This document shows positions 51,871-61,820 of a stretch of 64,000 bases of DNA, in pieces. The stretch is taken from assembly GCA_947307295.1 (NCBI GenBank), contig CAMZIQ010000004.1:1-64000 (forward strand), in the 5' to 3' direction. Position 1 is the first letter of the stretch; every line of letters begins with the position of its first letter. A program made the translations under genes and the position numbers. The notes under the pieces are model-generated. The model was not told the origin of the DNA, made no database searches, and saw only the letters and a list, made by a program, of their open reading frames with translations. This DNA is from an uncultured Pseudomonadota bacterium. GTDB taxonomy: Bacteria > Pseudomonadota > Alphaproteobacteria > Rs-D84.

Positions 51871-53076
51871 ATGCAATCGCAGACTTTTATAAAAACTTAT
51901 GTTCCGAAAGAATTTGAAAAGCAGTTTTTAATAAAAAAAGCGCCGGATATCACCGTTAATGATACAGTATATATTGAAAATGGCATTGTTTGTGTAGATG
52001 TTTCTCATACTTCTGGTGTTGTTTATGATGACAAAGGTATTTTGTGTGAATCCAGCATAACTTACCGTTTTGATGGTTGCATGGCGATACCGTCTTTTAA
52101 TGATAAATGTGATTTTATAGATGAACAGGTTATATTTATGGGTTGTGGTTATATATTTAATCATTTTGGTCATTTTTTATTAGAAGGTTTGTCGCGGTTA
52201 TATCCTATGTTGGATAAAAAATACAAAAATAAAAAACTGGTGTTCGTTGTAAACAAAAACACAAAAAAATTACCTTCTTATGTATTAGATATTCTTGGTG
52301 GCTTGGGCGTAAAACAAGAAAATATAATTTTAATACATAAAACAACTCGTTTTGCTGGGGTTTATGTGCCACCGCAAGCATCAGTAATTACAAAATATAT
52401 AAGCAATATTATGAATACCGTATTGGATGCTGTGGCAAAGAATCTGGAAAACAAAAATTTGAAAACATATAAAAAAATATATTTGTCGCGTTCAAAAATG
52501 AATGATGGTCGTACTTTTGGAGAATCTGTTATTGAAAAAATATTTGCGAATAATGGATATCAAATCGTATGGCCAGAAACTTTATCTTTGCAAGATCAAA
52601 TTACTTTGGTTAAAAATAGCGAAATCATAGCAGGAATCGCAGGAACTGCATTACATTTGTCTTTGTTTATGAAGCCGGGCGGCACAGTCATTCAAATTAA
52701 AAGAAATACATTAAATAGTGATAATGCAGAAATACAAAATGATATTTGTAATTTTAAAAATCTAAATTTTGTTTATATTGCTGGCAGTATAGAAAAACGT
52801 CCAACTAAGCATTTTACAGATGTTCCACAACTGGTTGGTATAACAAAATTTATGAAACAATTTTTTGATGAAAATAAATTTAAATATACATCCCAAGATG
52901 TTGTTTGTGATAAATATATTTTGCGGCAATATAAAAAACAATTATGTAAATATAAAATAAAACGCACTTATACTAAATTTATAAGTGTTATTGCCAGGAT
53001 TATTTCTTTATTTGGTATAACAAAATACGGAAGACAAAATATTCGTAAATCTATAATGAATTTTTTACATGTTTAA
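51871..53076 (+). CDS. Glycosyltransferase family 61 protein
   Basis: 401 aa. The conserved segments of GT61 (formerly DUF563) are present: FIFNHFGHFLLEGLSRLYP-like GYIFNHFGHFLLEGLSR, KKIYLSRSKMNDGRTFGE, and EIIAGIAGTALHLSLFMKPG. Such enzymes add sugars to surface polysaccharide or glycoprotein. The last 60 residues are basic and hydrophobic. ATG 51871 has AGAGG 6 nt upstream; ATG 51865 is too close to it. Its end overlaps the convergent acyltransferase gene by 4 bp. Confidence 0.87.
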   Translation: MQSQTFIKTYVPKEFEKQFLIKKAPDITVNDTVYIENGIVCVDVSHTSGVVYDDKGILCESSITYRFDGCMAIPSFNDKCDFIDEQVIFMGCGYIFNHFGHFLLEGLSRLYPMLDKKYKNKKLVFVVNKNTKKLPSYVLDILGGLGVKQENIILIHKTTRFAGVYVPPQASVITKYISNIMNTVLDAVAKNLENKNLKTYKKIYLSRSKMNDGRTFGESVIEKIFANNGYQIVWPETLSLQDQITLVKNSEIIAGIAGTALHLSLFMKPGGTVIQIKRNTLNSDNAEIQNDICNFKNLNFVYIAGSIEKRPTKHFTDVPQLVGITKFMKQFFDENKFKYTSQDVVCDKYILRQYKKQLCKYKIKRTYTKFISVIARIISLFGITKYGRQNIRKSIMNFLHV

Positions 53077-53729
53077 TATTGAGATTCTCTGGTCCAATGA
53101 ATATTCTTTTTTACAACAGTATTACCAACTATGACTGCATTTTCATCTTCAAATTTTTTAGTGACCACAGATTTTGTTCCAACAATACAATTATTTGGAA
53201 TGTGACAGCCTTTTAATAGTAAAACGTCAGCCGTAATCCATACATGATTATCAATAATGATATTTTTGTTATTATTTATAACGTTTCCTGTATCGTTATC
53301 GTATATTGCATGACCATCGCCCAATTGAATAATGTCTTTATAAGCAAACATGCAATCAGAACCAATTATTATATCGCCAGGACCGCGCAATAAAGATATC
53401 TGCAAAACATCAGTTGTTGATAAATCTCGACCAAAAACAATTTTATTACCATCATTTTTAAAACCCGCTATAGATATTTTTCTTGGATAAGAACTGGGGA
53501 ACAAAACGATTGAGGTATTATTACAAACATTTACATTCAACATAAGATTGTTGCAAGGCATATGAATTTCAATAGTATTATTATTTCCTGAAAATTTTAT
53601 ATGACTATGTTTTAAGCGGCGAACTTCATGACGAGTGCCATCAGGATTAACAACAAACACATGATTGTTTACACCATGGTTAGAAATAAAAGACCTTTTG
53701 AAATCGCGGAGTTTTTTAATAATTGACAT
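53073..53729 (-). CDS. Hexapeptide-repeat (left-handed beta-helix) acyltransferase
   Basis: 218 aa. The C-terminal half shows hexapeptide repeats (IIDNHVWITADVLLLKGCHI; IVGTKSVVTKKF) of the WbbJ/maltose-acetyltransferase type, with His in NHVW at the usual catalytic neighbourhood. The N-terminal half is beta-rich and less conserved. It probably acetylates a surface glycan, fitting its convergent neighbour, a GT61 transferase. The genes overlap tail-to-tail by 4 bp, so their transcripts are antisense there. Confidence 0.87.
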   Translation of the reverse strand: MSIIKKLRDFKRSFISNHGVNNHVFVVNPDGTRHEVRRLKHSHIKFSGNNNTIEIHMPCNNLMLNVNVCNNTSIVLFPSSYPRKISIAGFKNDGNKIVFGRDLSTTDVLQISLLRGPGDIIIGSDCMFAYKDIIQLGDGHAIYDNDTGNVINNNKNIIIDNHVWITADVLLLKGCHIPNNCIVGTKSVVTKKFEDENAVIVGNTVVKKNIHWTRESQY

Positions 53730-53740
53730 ATCTTAATATG

Positions 53741-53766
53741 AAAAAGCTTACGAACGTAAGCTTTTT
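53741..53766 (-). terminator. Intrinsic terminator of rpmG
   Basis: AAAAAGCTTAC-GTTC-GTAAGCTTTTT on the minus strand. Confidence 0.85.
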
Positions 53767-53776
53767 AAATTTTAGG

Positions 53777-53956
53777 TTAATGAGGCATTTTTGCTTCAAC
53801 AAATTTCGTATGTTTACGTAATTTCTTATCATATTTACGAAATTCTAATTTACCCTGAGTATTTTCAGATTTTGTGTTTTTAGTTGTTGTGTAATAAACA
53901 CCAGTTTCTTTGTTAACCAGTTTTATTACTTCTTTACTACCTTTTTTAGATGCCAT
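53777..53956 (-). CDS. rpmG: 50S ribosomal protein L33 (59 aa)
   Basis: Below a 60-aa cut-off but clear: MASKKGSKEVIKLVNKETGV, YYTTTKNTKS, KLEFRKYDKKLRKH, ending VEAKMPH. It matches the Cys-free L33 form (no zinc CxxC). It starts at 53956 and ends at TAA 53777-53779. Stands alone with its own terminator. Confidence 0.95.
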   Translation of the reverse strand: MASKKGSKEVIKLVNKETGVYYTTTKNTKSENTQGKLEFRKYDKKLRKHTKFVEAKMPH

Positions 53957-54039
53957 TTTTATCGCCTTTTTTAATTACTCCGTGCATTTTAGGGTATATT
54001 TACAAGAAAATCAAGTTTTTTTTATTTTTTATGAAAAAG

Positions 54040-54061
54040 CCCCCTTTTTTGCAAAAGGGGG
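54040..54061 (-). terminator. Intrinsic terminator
   Basis: CCCCCTTTT-GCAA-AAAAGGGGG followed on the minus strand by CTTTTTC; ends the small lipoprotein gene. Confidence 0.85.
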
Positions 54062-54082
54062 ACAATTTATTTGTCTTTTTTA

Positions 54083-54232
54083 TTAGCAACCGCCAGTCGC
54101 GTCGCCAATGATTTTTGAAATAGATATGTTTTTATGGAATAAAAAATCATATTCACAATTTCCAGATTTATAAGAGCCTGTGCATGCAGCCAAAGTTAAT
54201 ACTGCAAATAACGCTAATAATGCTTTTTTCAT
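54083..54232 (-). CDS. Small outer-membrane-type lipoprotein (49 aa)
   Basis: MKKALLALFAVLTLAACTGS carries a lipobox (LAAC) with cleavage before Cys17. The mature part is only 33 residues with two further Cys (GNCEYDF; TGGC), and ends IGDATGGC. AAAGGAG lies 7 nt before the ATG. Substrate for Lgt (10.6 kb). Short entericidin-like lipoproteins are often stress-related; no homology is claimed. Confidence 0.85.
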   Translation of the reverse strand: MKKALLALFAVLTLAACTGSYKSGNCEYDFLFHKNISISKIIGDATGGC

Positions 54233-54305
54233 TAATTTCTCCTTTGTTTGTTGATTTGCAAAACGATTAGATTATGAAATATTTCTTATCAGGGTTCAAG
54301 TTTTT

Positions 54306-55601
54306 TTATTTTTTCAATATGTCACCAGATTTTATATACTCGGGTGAACCTTTTTTAGACTTTTTTTGCGCTAATTTAGCGTATTTTTGCGCGTTTTTCT
54401 TATCGCCGTTCATATTATAGAATTCTGCCATCGCCCAATCTGATTCACCGTTTTCAGTCACGCGCGCCAATATCCAGTATGCCAATGGACTGGGTTCTGT
54501 TAATATGGTTCGTTTGCAAAGTTCAATTGCCCGCGTTTTGTCTTCTGGTTTGTTCCTTTCACTTAATACCAAAGCCAGAGCAGTTTCTATCTGTGGGGCA
54601 TTTTTTGTCAGTTTAAGACTTTTTTCGTATGCAATAATACTGTCATCATATGCGCCATATTGATATTCTATGTCACCAAGCAACTCATAAAAATATGGAT
54701 TTTTGGGATTTCTTTTTATCAAAGTCTGGGTTCCTGTTTTTGCAATATCTAAATTGCCACTTCGCATATTCGCAATCGCGCGAGCATATATGGCAGCATC
54801 AGATTTATCAGAATAAGGGTATTTTGTTATTACATTTTTATCTTTATCCAGATAACCAATTAATTTTGCACGCAATATTTCATAACTTTTATTTTCTTGT
54901 GTAATTTCAGATTGCGATACAGTCGGTATTTTTTGTAATTTTGAAATTTTTGTTTTTGTATTGTTAATACGTTCAGTTGTTAATGGATGGTTGATTCTAT
55001 TGGGGTTTACGCGTGATTCAAATTCGCCATTCATATCACGCATTTGTTCAAAAACTTCAATTAAACCGTGTGGATTTTTCTTTGCTTTGACCATCAAATC
55101 AACAGCCATATCATCTGCCATTCTTTCTTCATCCCGAGAAAAAGACAACATTGATTGTTGTGCAATTCCTGTTGCACCAGCCATCACACCAGCACCAGCC
55201 GTGGGATTGCCACCTGCGACCATCAACCCAACACCCAAAGCTTGAATAATCATAGTTCGCAACATTTCGTCATGCATCCGTTCAGAAATTTGCACCATAT
55301 GACCGCCGATTGTGTGTCCTAATTCGTGTGCCACCACGGCACGCAAAGCATTAGGGTTTTTAATTTGTTTAAGCAAACCTGTATAAACAAAAACATCTTC
55401 ACCACCACGAACAAAAGCATTAAAAGAATCATCGTTTACGATATAAATTTTTAATCTGTTTTCCGGAATTTTTGCAGCATCTGCGATTGGTAAAATTATT
55501 TTTGTTATTTCTTTTTCAATTTCCGTATCATTAATCAGCGTAGCACAGTTCGCATTAAATGCGATAAATACGGAAAGTAAAATCATAAGTATTTTTTTCA
55601 T
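54306..55601 (-). CDS. M48-family metalloprotease with TPR (BepA/YfgC-like)
   Basis: 431 aa. Signal peptide MKKILMILLSVFIAFNANCA. The zinc motif HELGH lies in AVVAHELGHTIGGHM, and the third ligand Glu in SRDEERMADDMAVDLM, both M48 hallmarks. The C-terminal half has TPR-like repeats (YFYELLGDIEYQYGAYDDSI; WAMAEFYNMNGDKKNAQKYA). BepA degrades or assists misassembled outer-membrane proteins and LptD, which suits a genome with several barrels. It begins immediately after the recG stop, so it is probably in the same operon. Confidence 0.92.
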   Translation of the reverse strand: MKKILMILLSVFIAFNANCATLINDTEIEKEITKIILPIADAAKIPENRLKIYIVNDDSFNAFVRGGEDVFVYTGLLKQIKNPNALRAVVAHELGHTIGGHMVQISERMHDEMLRTMIIQALGVGLMVAGGNPTAGAGVMAGATGIAQQSMLSFSRDEERMADDMAVDLMVKAKKNPHGLIEVFEQMRDMNGEFESRVNPNRINHPLTTERINNTKTKISKLQKIPTVSQSEITQENKSYEILRAKLIGYLDKDKNVITKYPYSDKSDAAIYARAIANMRSGNLDIAKTGTQTLIKRNPKNPYFYELLGDIEYQYGAYDDSIIAYEKSLKLTKNAPQIETALALVLSERNKPEDKTRAIELCKRTILTEPSPLAYWILARVTENGESDWAMAEFYNMNGDKKNAQKYAKLAQKKSKKGSPEYIKSGDILKK

Positions 55602-57668
55602 TTATGCCCCCGCAATAGTTGAACAATCAAATATATTACGCAACTGTTTCGCCCAGTTGTTTTCAGCAATATTATTGTTCATAGATGCATTCTGAGCCAA
55701 TTTGAATAAATCCCGATGTTCGCGATAGTTTACAAAATGATATTGTATCCATCCACTTTGTTTTGTTCCCAATAATTCGCCAACGCCGCGCATCATTAAA
55801 TCTTGTTCAGCAATCACAAAACCGTCATCTGTTTCACATAATACATCTAGTCTTTTTAATCCATCTGGTGAAATATTATTTCCATACAACAAAATACAAT
55901 AAGATTGTTGAGATCCACGACCAACACGACCACGTAATTGGTGTAGTGCTGCCAAACCAAATCTTTCTGCGTTTTCTATAACCATAATCGTAGCCGAAGG
56001 GACATCAATTCCAACTTCTATCACAGTAGTAGAAACCAATACGCGCATTTTTGAATTGGTGTCCGCGAATTCTGCCATAACTTTATCGCGCGTTTTTTTA
56101 TCCATTTGACCGTGACAAAGACCTGTTCCATGAAAATATTTATTTAATTCTTCAAATCTTGATTGAGCCGCCATCATATCAGTCGTTTCAGATTCTTCAA
56201 CCAGCGGGCAAACCCAAAACACTTTCGCACCGTTTTCTATTTGGGGTGCTATTCTTCCGAGTAATGCGCCAACGCGTTCAACAGGCAATTTAGTCGTTTT
56301 TATTGGCAATCTTCCCGCGGGTTTTTCATTAATAATCGAAATATCCATATCCCCATATACCGTCATAGATAAAGTTCGAGGAATAGGGGTAGCAGATAAT
56401 GCCAACATATCAGGGTTATCACCTTTGCTTCGCATAGCTGTGCGTTGTGCTACGCCGAACCTGTGTTGTTCGTCTATCACCACCAATCCTAAATCTTTGT
56501 AAATTACATCTTCGCTAAATAACGCGTGCGTGCCAATTGCGATTTTTGTTCGACCAGACTTTAATGATATTAACTTTTCACGTCGAATTGCGCCTTTGTC
56601 ACGACCTGTTAAAACATCGCAGACCAGACCTAATTTATCACACATAGGTTTTATTTTTGCAAAATGTTGTTGTGCCAAAGTATCAGTTGGTGCCAATAAA
56701 ACACTTTGAGCGCCACTTTCAGCCATCTTTACCATAGCAGCCATCGCAACCATCGTTTTTCCAGAACCAACATCACCTTGGACCAGTCTCATCATCGGAA
56801 CAGGGCGGTTGAAATCTGCAAATATTTCATCAATAGTCCTTTGCTGTGCATCAGTTAATCTGAACGGCAATAGCCCATAAAATTTATCAACTAAATCGTA
56901 TTTTTTCGCGCGTACAGCACGTTTGTTGGTTTGAGCCTTGCGAATACTGCGATTAATAGCGATTGCGCTTTGGTGGGCAAATAATTCACAATAAGCCAAT
57001 TTCATTATAAAAGTTCCATTTGGTGCCAAATCATCATTGGTTTCTGGAAAATGTACATGTTCCAACGCATCAACGAATTCCATCATGTTTGCGCTGGTGT
57101 TATCAGCATTTATACGTTCGTGAATTATCTTGAAAATTTGGTCGCGCACATTAGAAAAAGTTTTTTGGGTTAATCCTTCGCCAGACGGATATATTGCCTG
57201 ATGAGTTGGTATTTTAAAAGCGTTTTCAGGTAATTCTATAAATTCAGGATGGTTTATAATTGCGCCATCACGATTTGAAAAATCCAGTTTCCCGCTGATA
57301 ATTCGCCATTGCCCGATTGGTAATTTTTCAGTCCAATAATCTAAATAATTCACGTTAAAAAATTGTATCGTCACCGGCGCTGCAAATTTGTCAGCGCATA
57401 TAATTTGCGTTGGGCGACGTCTGCCCTTAAATACACCGCCTTTTCTATGAGATTTGACCATTACGGAAATTGTGATTGTGTCGCCAACCTGGGCATTCAT
57501 CACAGAATCAAGAATTTCGCGCGGACGCACATAAGACGGAATATGTAATAAGAAATCAAGCACGCGTCGTCCACCCAAAACATCATTAAACTTTGATGCC
57601 AATACGGGTCCGACCCCGTGAATAAATTGCAAATCAGTATTAAAAAAATCAAAAATTTCTTTGTCCAT
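55602..57668 (-). CDS. recG: ATP-dependent DNA helicase RecG
   Basis: 688 aa. The wedge/OB domain (GDTITISVMVKSHRKGG...QIICADKFAAPVTIQFFN in part) is followed by the helicase core: GDVGSGKTMVA (Walker A), VIDEQHRFGV (DExH-type motif II), ALSATPIPRTLSMTVYGDMD (motif III), and motif VI QLRGRVGRG. It reverses stalled forks and processes branched DNA. Start 57668 (MDKEIFDFF) is preferred to ATG 57722, which lies in the ackA terminator. Confidence 0.96.
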   Translation of the reverse strand: MDKEIFDFFNTDLQFIHGVGPVLASKFNDVLGGRRVLDFLLHIPSYVRPREILDSVMNAQVGDTITISVMVKSHRKGGVFKGRRRPTQIICADKFAAPVTIQFFNVNYLDYWTEKLPIGQWRIISGKLDFSNRDGAIINHPEFIELPENAFKIPTHQAIYPSGEGLTQKTFSNVRDQIFKIIHERINADNTSANMMEFVDALEHVHFPETNDDLAPNGTFIMKLAYCELFAHQSAIAINRSIRKAQTNKRAVRAKKYDLVDKFYGLLPFRLTDAQQRTIDEIFADFNRPVPMMRLVQGDVGSGKTMVAMAAMVKMAESGAQSVLLAPTDTLAQQHFAKIKPMCDKLGLVCDVLTGRDKGAIRREKLISLKSGRTKIAIGTHALFSEDVIYKDLGLVVIDEQHRFGVAQRTAMRSKGDNPDMLALSATPIPRTLSMTVYGDMDISIINEKPAGRLPIKTTKLPVERVGALLGRIAPQIENGAKVFWVCPLVEESETTDMMAAQSRFEELNKYFHGTGLCHGQMDKKTRDKVMAEFADTNSKMRVLVSTTVIEVGIDVPSATIMVIENAERFGLAALHQLRGRVGRGSQQSYCILLYGNNISPDGLKRLDVLCETDDGFVIAEQDLMMRGVGELLGTKQSGWIQYHFVNYREHRDLFKLAQNASMNNNIAENNWAKQLRNIFDCSTIAGA

Positions 57669-57704
57669 GCCATGAATGTAGCAAATTTTTAAAGGTTTAT
57701 ACAA

Positions 57705-57734
57705 TAAAAAAAACTGACGCAATCGCGCCAGTTC
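57705..57734 (-). terminator. Intrinsic terminator of ackA
   Basis: ACTGGCGC-GATT-GCGTCAGT (one mismatch) followed by eight T. Confidence 0.82.
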
Positions 57735-57748
57735 TTTTATGTGTTTTC

Positions 57749-58996
57749 TTATCTTGATTTCGAAAACGAATAATCCATTTTCAAATGGTCTGGATTATAA
57801 GTCCCGTTCATGATTGCGATTGTATCTTCAACGATAACCAATTCTTCATTTGTCGCAATCATAAGTATTTTGACTTTGGAATCAGGTGTGCTGATAACAG
57901 CTTCGTCAACCCCTTTGCGAGCCAATGCTTTTTCGTTTGCTTCTTTGTCTAATTTGATACCCAATTCTTCCAAACCTTCGCAGAATTTTCCGCGTAAATA
58001 AGCATCGTTTTCACCGACACCAGCAGTAAATACAATTGCATCAGTATGTCCCAATTCTGCCATAAATGCACCGATGTATTTTTTTACATTATGTGTTTCG
58101 ATATCAATCGCCAATTGACAATCAATGTTTGATTCACGATTTTCTTCTACATCACGACGGTCAGCAAAGCACTTAGTAATACCCATCAAACCAGAATCTT
58201 TGTTCAAATGTTTAGTCATTTGTTCTGGTGTTAAATTTAATTTTTCCATGACATAGAACATCGCAGCCGCATCAACATCCCCAGGTCTTGTTCCCATAAC
58301 CAACCCAGCAGTTGGGGTCATACCCAATGTAGTATCAACTGCGCGACCTTTTTCAATTGCAACCCCCGATGCCCCAGAACCAATATGCATGGTGATTAAA
58401 TTACATTGGTCGGCAGGTTTGCCCAACATTGCCGCTGCGCGTTTAGAAACATACAAATGTGATGTTCCGTGAAATCCATAACGGCGCACACCCAGATTTT
58501 TATACCATGATTCTGGAATCGCGTAACGATAAGAATGTTCAGGCATTGTTTGTAAAAACGCTGTATCAAACACGGCTACTTGTTTCGCATTAGGCAACAT
58601 TTGACGTGCACTTTCAATACCCATCAATGAAGCCGGAATGTGCAACGGCATCAAATCTTTCCATTCTTCAATTGCGCGCATAACTTCATCATTGATTTCC
58701 ACAGATGAAGCAAATTTAGAACCACCCATAACAACACGATGACCAACACCGCCGATTTCATTCATATCAATAGAAGCTTTGCGTAACATCAATAAAACTT
58801 CGTTCAATGCTTCGATATGGTTTTGCATAGATACTTCTTTTTTGTCTTTTGTACCGTCTGGATATTTTTGAGTAATAAAAGAATCTGGCAAACCGATTTT
58901 TTCAACATTTCCGCCAACAATAACTTTTTTAGTATCTGCATCAAAAACCTGATATTTAAGTGAAGAAGAACCACAATTCAAAGCAAGTATGTACAT
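57749..58996 (-). CDS. ackA: Acetate kinase
   Basis: 415 aa, full length. It converts acetyl phosphate + ADP to acetate + ATP. N-terminal MYILALNCGSSSLKYQVF is the ASKHA signature; GVGHRVVMGG, VFDTAFLQTMP, RYGFHGTSH (catalytic region), THIGSGAS-type MHIGSGASGVAI, MGTRPGDVD and FTAGVGEND follow. No phosphotransacetylase gene is adjacent in the window. With ppdK it indicates fermentation to acetate. AAGGAT-type site upstream. Confidence 0.97.
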   Translation of the reverse strand: MYILALNCGSSSLKYQVFDADTKKVIVGGNVEKIGLPDSFITQKYPDGTKDKKEVSMQNHIEALNEVLLMLRKASIDMNEIGGVGHRVVMGGSKFASSVEINDEVMRAIEEWKDLMPLHIPASLMGIESARQMLPNAKQVAVFDTAFLQTMPEHSYRYAIPESWYKNLGVRRYGFHGTSHLYVSKRAAAMLGKPADQCNLITMHIGSGASGVAIEKGRAVDTTLGMTPTAGLVMGTRPGDVDAAAMFYVMEKLNLTPEQMTKHLNKDSGLMGITKCFADRRDVEENRESNIDCQLAIDIETHNVKKYIGAFMAELGHTDAIVFTAGVGENDAYLRGKFCEGLEELGIKLDKEANEKALARKGVDEAVISTPDSKVKILMIATNEELVIVEDTIAIMNGTYNPDHLKMDYSFSKSR

Positions 58997-59110
58997 TTTT
59001 AATCCTTTTCATTGTTCCCCAACGCTTTAACAAAGGGGGATGATTAATTTTTTAATTTTCACACGAAAAAGAATAGCAAATGATTTTTACAGTTTCAATA
59101 ATAAACTGAT

Positions 59111-59141
59111 AAAAAATTAAGGTGGCATCACGCCACCTTAA
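59111..59141 (-). terminator. Intrinsic terminator
   Basis: TTAAGGTGGC-GTGAT-GCCACCTTAA on the minus strand, then TTTTTTATC; ends the 838-aa gene. Confidence 0.87.
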
Positions 59142-59160
59142 TCTATTCAGCAGAAAACAA

Positions 59161-61677
59161 TTAATAACCAATTGTATTTCGGTATGCAGAAAAACGAGCG
59201 GCCATTTCCCCTGCGTCCATTCTGTCTTGCATTCTTTTAGTGCTGCAAAAAAGCATGGTTTTAGTTTGTCCTGTTTGCAAAAATCCCCAAAGCGCCATCA
59301 ATTCAGCATAACCGTTTTTATTGTTTTCGTCCCATTTGCTTTCTTTTTCGGCACGCTTAGCCATCGCTTCTTCTGCGGCTTTGATTTGTTCTTTACCTTC
59401 AATATACAAAGCGATATTCATTTCTTGAGTATCAACCTTTTTTCTTGCGGTATCATAAGCTGTTTCAGCTGTTTCATAAACGGCTTTCTTGTTATTATAT
59501 TCAGTTTCCGCACTCTTGCGTTCAGCTTCTGCATTGTCGCGCGCCGTTTTTGCTGCTTTCAAATCTGGGTTTGTTGGTATTTTGGCAACCCATTGTCTTT
59601 TACCAGAGGTTGTCTTTTTGGTTAACTCTGGATTTTCTTTAGCAATTTGATTAAGTTCTTCTTTTGTCTTTTTTATTTCGTCTTTACAGCGCTTTCTTTC
59701 TTCTTTAAGTTCTTCTATGTCTGCGGCTATTTTTTGATTTTTAAAATCTTTAATGCCCCGCAATTTCTTGTCAATTTGTGCAACTTTGATGCGCAAAGCC
59801 TCCTGTTTCTTTACCAAGGCTTTCGCTTTTTTAAGGGTTTCTTGCTTTTCTTTTTGTTTCTGCTTTTCTTGTTCATATTGTTGATTAGCTTGTTCATAAG
59901 CTTGATTTTTCTGTTGATATTCTGCGTCTGCTTTGTCAAAATCTTCTTTGGGTTTCTTTAATGCATTTTCGGCATTTGTCAGATCTTCTTTTTTACTGTG
60001 TAAGTCATTCTTTGCCGCCTGTAAATCGGTTATGCCAGATGTGCTTATCAAAGCTTTACCAGCATCTATCAAATCTTTATCATTTTGATCCTGTGCGTCT
60101 TTTTCATCTCTAAACAGATCTCTTTTTTGAACCAGATTAGCTCTTTCTTTGTTCATCGCATCTTTCAATTTTTGGGAATTTTCCAAAACATGACTTTGCG
60201 AACGAACACCCTTGTTCCACATCGCCGTCAATGCGTACCCAAATAATTGACCGCCTTTTTTCAATGTCCAATCCAATGCTTTTAAGACACCTTTGATGTA
60301 TGGGTTTTTGTTGAACGATAAATTAGGATCGCTAAGCAATGTTGGATCCATACCATTTAACGCATTCATGGCACGAGAATTAAACATACCATATTGCATA
60401 ATTGATAAAACTTCCAATGCTGTTTTTGCGTGTTCCACTTTGCCTTCTTCAACAGCATCAAAAATCAATTGTTCAACAATATGTTCCAATTGACGACGAT
60501 TGTGCAAAGCGGCTTTGATAGCTTTGCCCATACCATTATCTTTGTAATTCTTTAATTTGGATATTAACCATTCAAAATGTTCCGAAGCAGCGAATGGTTC
60601 TTTGCCTTTTAATTTTCCGACAATACCTTCGGATTTTTCGATAATTGCTTCTAATCCATCGGTTGGTTTAATCTTTTCTTTTTCTAACGTTTTGATTATT
60701 TCACCAGAAGTTTTATGCATAACCAATCTATCACGATGCAAAGTTAAAAACTTTTTCAAAACATCAGAATAAACATCTTCTTTAAGGTGTTTTTCTATTT
60801 TTTGCCCCAGGTTTAATTGGTCTTCGTATTTTGGTTTAACCAAATTTTCTGGTTTTATTTTTCCTGTATAATCAGTTTCAGATAAAGCCTCATCAATTTG
60901 TTCAGAAATTATTTTGTTCCCGGATTCATATTTCTTAAATGCTTCATAAGTTTTCTTTTTCTTGTAAAGCGTTTTGAAAATCTTAGGAACGTCTTCTCTT
61001 AATTTGTCAATGTCGTTAGGTTCTGGCTGGATTGTTTCAAACGTTGTATCAGCGATACTTTCAATAGCTTCCAGATCCAGCGCATTTAATGCTTGTGCAC
61101 CAGCGTTATTACTCAATTCATAACCGCTGAGTTCATAGCGTCTAAATTGTCCGATAGCATTAGAAATTGCACGTTTTACCAACGGGTCGTTCAGTTTATT
61201 TGGATTGTTTTGTGCGGCAAATAATATACTCTTGTCTTCGCCATTTACCAATCCTAATTTTCGGACATCTGGGTTGTTAAACAGCAGATTTAAGAAAGCT
61301 TTGATTTGATCTTCTTCCGCTGTCGACATTTTCGGCATATGAAATGTCTTACTTGCACCGAAATAAGTATTCAAGAAATCTTTGGTATCATCGTCCAATT
61401 TGTTCGTGTGAAGCGACATATTATAGAACGTTTCCAACAGTATTCTGTATAAACTGTCCAAATCCATCGTTTCATATTTTTCAGGCAACGGATCCAAAGA
61501 CGGAACATCTTCCCACTTGCCAGACGCATCCAAAAAGTTTTTCCAAGATTTGACTTCTTTGTTTGGAAAATCTTTGTTTTTTACCATTTTATCATAGCGA
61601 GCTTTTACAGCTTCCGGCATATTTTGCAGATTCAATCTGGTAAAATAATCTTTAACGAAAATTTCTAACTGTTCCAT
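59161..61677 (-). CDS. Large coiled-coil protein of unknown function
   Basis: 838 aa, not recognised. There is no signal peptide. Residues 1-470 are helical with mixed composition (SGYELSNNAGAQALNALDLE; EWLISKLKNYKDNGMGKAIK). About residues 540-800 are heptad-rich Lys/Glu/Gln coiled coil (AEYQQKNQAYEQANQQYEQE; EELKEERKRCKDEIKKTKEE). The C-terminus has a compact, more hydrophobic end (YAELMALWGFLQTGQTKTML). AGAGG is 7 nt before the ATG. Single-gene unit. It could be a scaffold or effector; nothing in the neighbours points to a pathway. Confidence 0.78.
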   Translation of the reverse strand: MEQLEIFVKDYFTRLNLQNMPEAVKARYDKMVKNKDFPNKEVKSWKNFLDASGKWEDVPSLDPLPEKYETMDLDSLYRILLETFYNMSLHTNKLDDDTKDFLNTYFGASKTFHMPKMSTAEEDQIKAFLNLLFNNPDVRKLGLVNGEDKSILFAAQNNPNKLNDPLVKRAISNAIGQFRRYELSGYELSNNAGAQALNALDLEAIESIADTTFETIQPEPNDIDKLREDVPKIFKTLYKKKKTYEAFKKYESGNKIISEQIDEALSETDYTGKIKPENLVKPKYEDQLNLGQKIEKHLKEDVYSDVLKKFLTLHRDRLVMHKTSGEIIKTLEKEKIKPTDGLEAIIEKSEGIVGKLKGKEPFAASEHFEWLISKLKNYKDNGMGKAIKAALHNRRQLEHIVEQLIFDAVEEGKVEHAKTALEVLSIMQYGMFNSRAMNALNGMDPTLLSDPNLSFNKNPYIKGVLKALDWTLKKGGQLFGYALTAMWNKGVRSQSHVLENSQKLKDAMNKERANLVQKRDLFRDEKDAQDQNDKDLIDAGKALISTSGITDLQAAKNDLHSKKEDLTNAENALKKPKEDFDKADAEYQQKNQAYEQANQQYEQEKQKQKEKQETLKKAKALVKKQEALRIKVAQIDKKLRGIKDFKNQKIAADIEELKEERKRCKDEIKKTKEELNQIAKENPELTKKTTSGKRQWVAKIPTNPDLKAAKTARDNAEAERKSAETEYNNKKAVYETAETAYDTARKKVDTQEMNIALYIEGKEQIKAAEEAMAKRAEKESKWDENNKNGYAELMALWGFLQTGQTKTMLFCSTKRMQDRMDAGEMAARFSAYRNTIGY

Positions 61678-61820
61678 AACGTCACCTCTTGGTTGCGCCC
61701 ATCTACATCCTCACCCTGTATATTATAGCATTTTTTAGGTGTGTTTTCAAGGGGAACAGAAAGTTTTTATGGATTTGATTCCTGTATCAAATTTGTGAAA
61801 TCAAAATTATAATTACCAAT

